The notes below the pieces were generated by a model that searched no databases, was not told the origin of the DNA, and was given only the letters and a program-made list of their open reading frames with translations. The position numbers and the translations under genes were made by a program. A stretch of 64,000 bases of DNA from Flectonema sp. DT1601 (Eukaryota; Euglenozoa; Diplonemea; Diplonemida; Diplonemidae). The stretch spans positions 248,001 to 312,000 of the forward strand of contig OZ025813.1 in NCBI GenBank assembly GCA_964019425.1, given 5' to 3'. This document shows, piece after piece, positions 57,831-64,000 of the stretch (position 1 is its first letter; each line of letters begins with the position of its first letter).

Positions 57831-60800
57831 TTAGCTTCCCTTAATTTTCATTCCGTGAGGAACAAGAGTTAATCGTACTTGACCAGCTTCCTTGGAATCC
57901 TTAAAAACAGATATCCATGAATCTATTTTTGGCTGTTCCATTAGAAGTCCTAATTCACATCTACCAGATGCGATTATAATATTTGATTTGTTATCCCAAA
58001 CCTCTATTTGAAGTTGATGTTCCAGAGGTGTTGACTCCAACAGATCAACAAACGTAAATCCAATTCCCCAAACAGGTGAACTAGTACCATAAACAACCGG
58101 TTTTGTTCTGAACTTCATTCCAGGTGGTGTAGGGCCAACATGCCCAGTTCGAGGTATGAGTAAAATTCTAACAAAAACTTCTGCATTACGACTATCTAAG
58201 TTACGAGCTTCCATAACAGTTATTGAGAGGGATGCTTTCTTACCCGATCCAGTTGGTGGTCGTTGTAATTGAGTTGCTCTTGGCTGAGAACTGACGCTAT
58301 CTCTTTGAGTATTATTAAGTGGAGTATGACTCATAGAATTTGATCTTTGAGGTGACGGTGATAAACTTGTACTTCTTACCGTTGATGGTTTTAGAACTGA
58401 CGATTCGTCAACTGATGGGAGCTCTCTTCCAAATCCCGTGGACTTCAACTTTACTACAATTGTTCCTGAAGGCTTGCCACCTTCTTTTAAGTATAAAGTT
58501 CTCTCTTCTGTTTCTCCTTCAAAGATGTCATCCAGTGCTACTGAACCACTTCCCATAAAGTCATCAGCTCCCATCTTATCTTCGTCGTATACCTGTTGTG
58601 TGTTTGTTGAGATTGTTCGTATTATATTTTACTTTTTAAATTAATTGCATACTCTCAATTCCAATCTCATGTTGCTTGAGACTCTGGTAAAGTCAAATCG
58701 CTCATCCCAGACAGGCTTCAATGAGCTTTTAATTGTTTTCGTACGTGGAGGTTTCTTATCGCTGTAGTGACCTGCTAGACAGACGTAGCAGTACGGGTCA
58801 GAAGTGTTTCTGTCACAGACTGTTTGTTATTTGATTGAATTTAACTGTTGGGTATCTTATTCAGAAATAAAGAACAAAGTAAAAAATTACACACTCTTCA
58901 AACCAGCACCGTGGCAAACAGCTACGGTTAAGTCACCAACCCTACTATCCCGAGGTAGAGCAAGTGCTTCTTCTTTAGCTTTTTCGAGCTGTGCCTGCAG
59001 TTTCTCAAGAAGCTGGTGTTCGCGTTCTGTTGGCCAGGAAGCTCCTTCTCCGCTAATTTTGATTGCGACTTTTCCATTCGATTCAGTAGTTCCATTATTC
59101 ACTAGAGAGACCTCGAAGGTTTTTGCTTTGTCTCTAATTACATCACGGAGTTGAATATGGCATGATCCGAGTGTCTTGTTCGACTGAACTTTATTTTTAT
59201 CGAACAGTTCGAGTGAAAGAACACCAGACATGTGACCAACTTCTAAGATTACGAAATCTTGATTCCAAATTGGGTTTAAAGTTTTATGACGAACTGTTGT
59301 TTGATGACTTTGTTGGTTACAAGACAATTCAATATAAGGATCACATGAACCCATTCGATCTGCTGCAAAATTAGATGCGGATATCACTCTGATGTGAAGT
59401 CTTCCTGTTGCTTCTACTTTTGCTACTTTACCACCTGGGTCTAGGAATCCATGACGCTTTAGTTCTAAGATGCTTCGATGTTTTTCACGGATTTCAACAT
59501 ATTTCTTCCACTGTTCATAACTCATACCCTCAGTTGGGATCGGAGGTAGTTGTTTTTCAACTTCCTCTGATATAATTTGAGCCTCACTCTTCGGAATGTA
59601 TTGTCGTAGCTTCTTCGGAACATACGGAAGCCATAAATCAATCGTATCCGGGTCAGTAAGTTGCTCTACAATTGCCATCACCCTCGCCTGCAGTGAAAAT
59701 AGAACTCTAGGAGACGTTGTGTAGATCGGGTACACTGTGAACATCATTAAAACTGTTTGTTGTTTTCATTTTTAAATATCCTACGATTCTTTTCTTATTA
59801 CGTAATAGTTAGGAAAACAGTACACAAAATAATCCAAAATACACATACCCATAAGGAAGAACCAGACTCGATCAGGAGGGAAAAATGGAACAAAGGCGCT
59901 GCAAAAGGTCCAACAAGCCAAGGCTTTGGTAGCATCGCGAGCGGTGTCTTTTCGTTTCCAAGTGACAATGTCTGAGAAGGCGTCCATCATATCGGAGTAG
60001 TAAGAAAGCATGTTTTGACAATACCTCATGAACTCCCAGTTCCCCATTGTATTAGTTGATTGTGTAGGAGGTGGACCAACGAATCCCCATTGCGTCATTT
60101 TCCAGTAATTTCTAACCATCCAAAACGTCAATAATCCAGGGATGGCAGCCGATAATAAGTTCGGAAAAATAAACACTAAAGAGTACACTAACAATAACCA
60201 AAAAGCTGTTTCAAAAGGTCTACTCCACATACATGTTTCATACATATAATTGAAAGGAACTGTAATGTTCCCAAGGTGATACGAGAACCTCTCCATTGAT
60301 TCTTTAAAGCGAGCGAATTCAAACTCTTCTTCCTGTGGATCTTCTGGAGCAGACCACATATTAGCTGACTTACTGTAAACGTATTGAAAATCAATCTTAA
60401 TTTGACCGTGAGGTACAGCATCAGGAACAAACCCACTAAGAGCATCACCTCGTCTAGCTGGAGCATGTAAATGAAACGTTTGAAGGCCGGCTTCACCTGC
60501 TTGTGTTCCGGGTCCAAAATCAACTTCACAAACAGCTATTAATTCTTTCTTTGGAAAAGGTATAAAGTCTTTATCATAGACTTCTATTCGGAGGAGGTCG
60601 GTTTCATTGACGACGTTGAATTTCCATTTATTTTTTTTAAATTTCGGATTTAAAGTTTGTCTCACACAATCTGTCTCACACTCCTGCTGGTTTCCCATTG
60701 ATGAAAATTTCAAAATCACAACTGGGTCAGCGTATCCAGTATTATCAGCTCCCATGAGTCCATTTATCTCAACTATATTAATATGCAGAGTACCCCCTGA

Positions 60801-60869
60801 TAAATTATTCTCCCGCGCTTCCTTCAAAGCGACCTTGAAATTCTTCGCTTCCCGATACGCTTCTTCCAT
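57831..60869 (-). CDS. Multi-C2-domain protein with central membrane region (MCTP-like)
   Basis: Four supported exons: 60869-59849, 59752-58895, 58819-58653 and 58592-57831. Introns are 59753-59848 (96 nt, GTATGT), 58820-58894 (75 nt, GTGTGT) and 58593-58652 (60 nt, GTATGC); all end in ACAG and keep frame, giving 935 residues. Order: C2 about 25-160 (LHINIVEINGLMGADNTGYA); linker; membrane region about 219-252 (FWLLLVYSLVFIFPNLL) and about 320-355 (VWFFLMVLMMFTVYPIY after splicing), like the C-terminal membrane part of MCTPs; C2 about 470-575 (GRLHIRVISASNFAADRMGS); a short helix; C2 about 610-720 (LTVAVCHGAGLKICDRNTSD); and a last C2-like domain about 790-930 (ASLSITVMEARNLDSRN). MCTPs and tricalbins tether membranes. 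A possible extra first exon, 61063-60980 joined through GTAAAC, would add 36 residues; I rate it low. Confidence 0.82.
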
Positions 60870-60893
60870 CCTGTTTCTTTCTGAACCCTGATT

Positions 60894-60908
60894 CTGAAAA
60901 ATAAAAAT
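60894..60908 (-). promoter_or_regulatory. Acceptor-like tract before the C2 gene
   Basis: Minus-strand TTTTTATTTTTCAG ends 24 nt before the ATG. It is either a trans-splice acceptor or the acceptor of an intron from an upstream exon (60980-61063 is a candidate). Confidence 0.4.
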
Positions 60909-61217
60909 TATTTAATTAACTGATAGTTTAAAGCTAACTTGTAAATTGAATAACATCGTTGCGTATTACCATTGTTTACCTTGAAAACAGAAAAGTGAGA
61001 TAACAAAACTCTGCAACGCCAACTAACTTTCAACAAGATACATTTGGGCACTTTAAAAAGCATGACTGTTGGTTGCCAAGGATGACACCGCACGAGTACG
61101 TGTAAATGACAGATAGCTTGAACTAGCAAATAAATAACTTTTATTTTTATTTTTTTTGGAAAGGAAAAAAAAACCAGCAAATAATGCAGAAGGTGAAGAG
61201 AGTACGGAAAACATCAG

Positions 61218-64000
61218 CTACTCTAACTCCCTGGGGATTGGAACTGGTATTCTGCAATCTCTCATCTTATTAGCGATGTGTAACCTCGCTCTTCGTTCCT
61301 CATTTCGGATGGAAATACGACTTGTAATCATCTTTTGAGACTGTTTCTCATGTTTTGTAAAAGAAGTCCATTCTGATTGATATTTCAAGTACAGAAGAGA
61401 AAGATAATACAATGATGTGACCAGACTGAATTCTTGTTGTTCTGTGTTGTCAACAACAACACGAAATGAACTTTCAAATAAATTCGCATGTCGAAGGACA
61501 CGTCGACAAATTACAAGACGTTCCTCAGATTCCCAATCCTCTACTTCAGCTCTGTTATTGGCTTCAGAGTTTTCACATGTTGCGTATAACAGTTTTACAA
61601 AGTCATCTTTAATAAGGTAAATATTAATATGTTGTTCTTCTTGAATTGCTGTACGATCTCTGTTTTCATTCATCGCAACTTCCATACATCGTTTTAGCAG
61701 CATTCTAAATCTAAAGCCTTTCCATATCTTTTGTATTAACGATGCGCAATGATGGTCCTCTTCTCCTCCTTTCCATAATGATATTTGTTTTATTCCAACT
61801 AAAGCATTTAGTGACCCAGTCCTGCTGTATTTATCTATCTTGTAGTAGTCTCGTATCGTACCAGCGAATGACATTTTTATTGATTTCGAAACCTTTAAGA
61901 TCTTATAACCACAAAGTGTTGTTGGATTGCCATTGCAGAAGCTTCTTAACATGTTGTTGATTTGAGAAGGGGTGCCTCGAGAGATGTCGATTTGTACTGT
62001 TCGGGAACTTGTTATTACTCGATGCTTAATTCGAAAGCCTGTCCAAGCTTCGATGTCGGACTCCCACTGTTGAAGGATTGTTATATCTAACCTACCGCTG
62101 TTAATTGTATCACAGAACTCAACTGTTATTGTTGGGAGGTTTTCAAAACATTCGACTCGTAGTTTCTGAAGTTGAACTCTCGTCGCAATAGTTCTAACAT
62201 CAACTTGTCGTTGTGACATTGACATCTCTCCTCCAAATTTCGATGCTGCTCTCTTTCGTTGTAGTTGTTGTGTTCTTTTTGATGTGATTGTTTCTTTGTA
62301 CATCATACTGTTAGCGTGTTGCATGAAGTCTTGTATAAAACATGTGTCATCTCTGTACTCTGCCACGTCAGTCACAAGACTAACACAGAAACGAAGAGGA
62401 AGAAAACTAGCCTCCAACTTGGCTGTTGCTATTTCACGTTTTGACTTTCGCAGTTGCGGAAGCAACTCTGTGTCTCCAAGTTGTAGGTTGTCAGCGTTTG
62501 TTTTCATTACCTGCTCACGTCCTTTAACAAGAAGTTTATTTTTTAAATATAAATTAATTCCATTGATCGTTAACTTTCCATCCCTCGTAGCTGAACCATC
62601 AAACGCCTTCATTAAATAATAAGAAAGCATTCCACCACTTTGATTAGCGGTATACGTTACTGAAAACTCTCCTCCAGTGGTTGTTCGATTGCTGCATGTG
62701 ATGGTTCCGAACCCGTGGCTGTTTTTGTTATATTTTGTTATATAAAGATGATGATAGACAAAGAAGAGAGATCAAACATACCGATATTGTGTGTTCATAT
62801 TCAGAATAGTATGTTCAATACTGTAAGCGTCTACAGCGATGATTGGATCTCTTATAACGTCTTCGTTGTCCTCTTTTAAAGGTGTGTCAGTATTCCTGGT
62901 TGATTTCTTTGCTTGAGGAGTAGAAACTAATAAGCGAATTTCATCTGTTGTCAGTACAGCAGTGCTAGTCATAATTCCATCATTCGGTAGTGTTGTGTCT
63001 TGAGGTAGGATGTATCCCTCATGTTCTTCATCAAAACCACCACTAATTCCTTTTCGTAATGGTCCAAACAACCCTCTTCCAGTAATATATATTAGTAATT
63101 GTTGATTTGGTTTTGTTATCCTTTTAGATGATAGAAATTTTTGAATATTTTCTTTAGTCGGAATTCTTGATGGATCTGGGCTATGACTATGCATCGTGTT
63201 AGTAGTGTAGCCTTGAATGTTTAATAAGTGTTCTAAAGAAAGTAAATCTGATAAAGCGTGTTTACATGAAGGTAACCTTCTATCATTGTAATCATCAATA
63301 GCAATTAAAATCGCAATGTGTGATACTGGATCTGGTTTTATTCTTGTTGTCTGTCCACAAATGTCTGATACTGCAGACCTTTTTGAGACAGTTGAACATG
63401 AAGAGATCCTCTTCATAGGTTTAGCACATCCAGATCCTGACAACAGCGAGTCTGATAAATATCTACAATCCGCAACGACATCAACGTGCCTTTCAGGACA
63501 CATAGTGCTGTTTAAAATTCTCTCTAAGGAATTTATTTTGCTTGATTGAAAGGCACGTTGAGCATCGTTCAATATCTGCCTTCTTATCTTTAAAGGAACA
63601 TCAGTAAATCTACTAAGACGAAGTTTATCAATTCCAGACAAGTCTCTGTATTTCTGTTCAACCGCAGCGATGCAGATGTCCGTAATATTTGCGTTTGATA
63701 TTCGCGACGTAAACTTTCCCCGAGGTTTTATACTTCTGTTAGTACTACCACCTTCTGAAGGACATTGGCGGATAGTGTCAAGTGATATTTGTGTATAAGA
63801 TTGCTTATCAAGTCTCAATAGAGCTGTAGGTTCCTCAAAGATGTCATTGTTGTCGTTTAGAGTTATGAGTGGTGATGCAATTTGACTACAATCAGATAAT
63901 TCTTTCATCGCAGTACCAAAACTCGATTCATGAAGTGTGAGTGATGTTGCTCTCCTTGAGGCTTTCAGTACCATTCCAAAATCAGTCTTTTCAAGTTCAA
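61218..64000 (-). CDS. Caspase-fold (C14-like) pseudo-protease with IQ motif, N-terminus cut by the window edge
   Basis: Exons run from beyond 64000 to 62782 and from 62718 to 61218, with a 63-nt intron at 62719-62781 (GTATGT...AAACAG). The join yields NTQYRHGFGTITCSNR. The frame stays open to the right edge; the first in-window ATG is 63974 but may not be the start. A caspase/metacaspase-like core is visible: SHIAILIAIDDYNDRRLPSC (first strand and helix), LLIYITGRGLFGP where proteases have FSGHG, EGYILPQD, AVDAYSIEHT where they have DxCHSG, and GGMLSYYLMKAFDG plus DGKLTINGINLYL, the usual C-terminal part. Thus both catalytic positions are changed, His to Arg (codon at 63075-63077) and Cys to Tyr (62823-62825). 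An IQ-like motif (SLIQKIWKGFRFRMLL) follows about 100 residues before the end. Probably a binding or regulatory protein. Confidence 0.72.

Noticed and set aside
60980-61063. Extra first exon of the C2 gene
   Set aside because: It joins in frame across an 86-base intron, but its donor is GTAAAC and its 28 residues show no C2 similarity. Kept only as a low-rated option in the gene entry.

Overview
The window looks like nuclear DNA of a unicellular eukaryote. The evidence is GT-AG introns inside several genes, an ARF1-type GTPase, multi-C2, PDZ, MIB/HERC2 and EF-hand proteins, and long A/T homopolymer tracts between genes. I support 14 protein genes, all on the minus strand, so transcription runs from right to left with no strand switch. 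Most genes have a pyrimidine-rich tract and a CAG about 5-60 nt before the start codon, whereas the internal introns end in an A-rich ...ACAG. One-strand gene order, possible spliced-leader acceptors and kinetoplastid-like adenylate cyclases together suggest a euglenozoan or related discobid. Common short cis-introns argue against a typical trypanosomatid. This placement is inference; no rRNA was seen.

Right half (about 37-64 kb). This part is fairly compact. In transcription order it holds: a caspase-fold pseudo-protease with an IQ-like motif, cut by the right edge (61218-64000); a five-exon multi-C2 membrane protein (57831-60869); ARF1 (56825-57449); a small multi-pass membrane protein (54785-55462); a C2H2 zinc-finger protein (52757-54376); a gap of about 3 kb; a 1259-residue unknown protein with an IQ motif (45825-49604); a coiled-coil/PDZ/MIB-HERC2 scaffold (43120-45623); an SH3/UVR-motif protein (40173-42629); a penta-EF-hand protein (38566-39171); and a divergent mitochondrial-carrier-like protein (37137-37967).

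Left half (1-37 kb). This part is expanded and rich in repeats and homopolymers. Its only convincing genes are four tandem receptor-type adenylate cyclases, called AC4, AC3, AC2 and AC1 here in transcription order. Each has an N-terminal membrane segment, a Cache-like outer sensor, a second membrane segment, a HAMP-like helix, an active-looking class III cyclase domain, a second degenerate cyclase domain, and a short tail encoded by a separate last exon. The sensors differ between copies while the catalytic block is almost identical in DNA. AC2 is a mosaic of AC1-like and AC3-like parts.

How the parts may fit: the cyclase array would turn outside signals into cAMP. The EF-hand, C2, ARF and scaffold genes are calcium, membrane-traffic and scaffold functions. 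They may simply be neighbours in one polycistronic unit rather than one pathway. The points most worth following are the mosaic cyclase array with its pseudo-cyclase domain, the pseudo-caspase, the two classes of 3' splice signal, and the repeats around the array.
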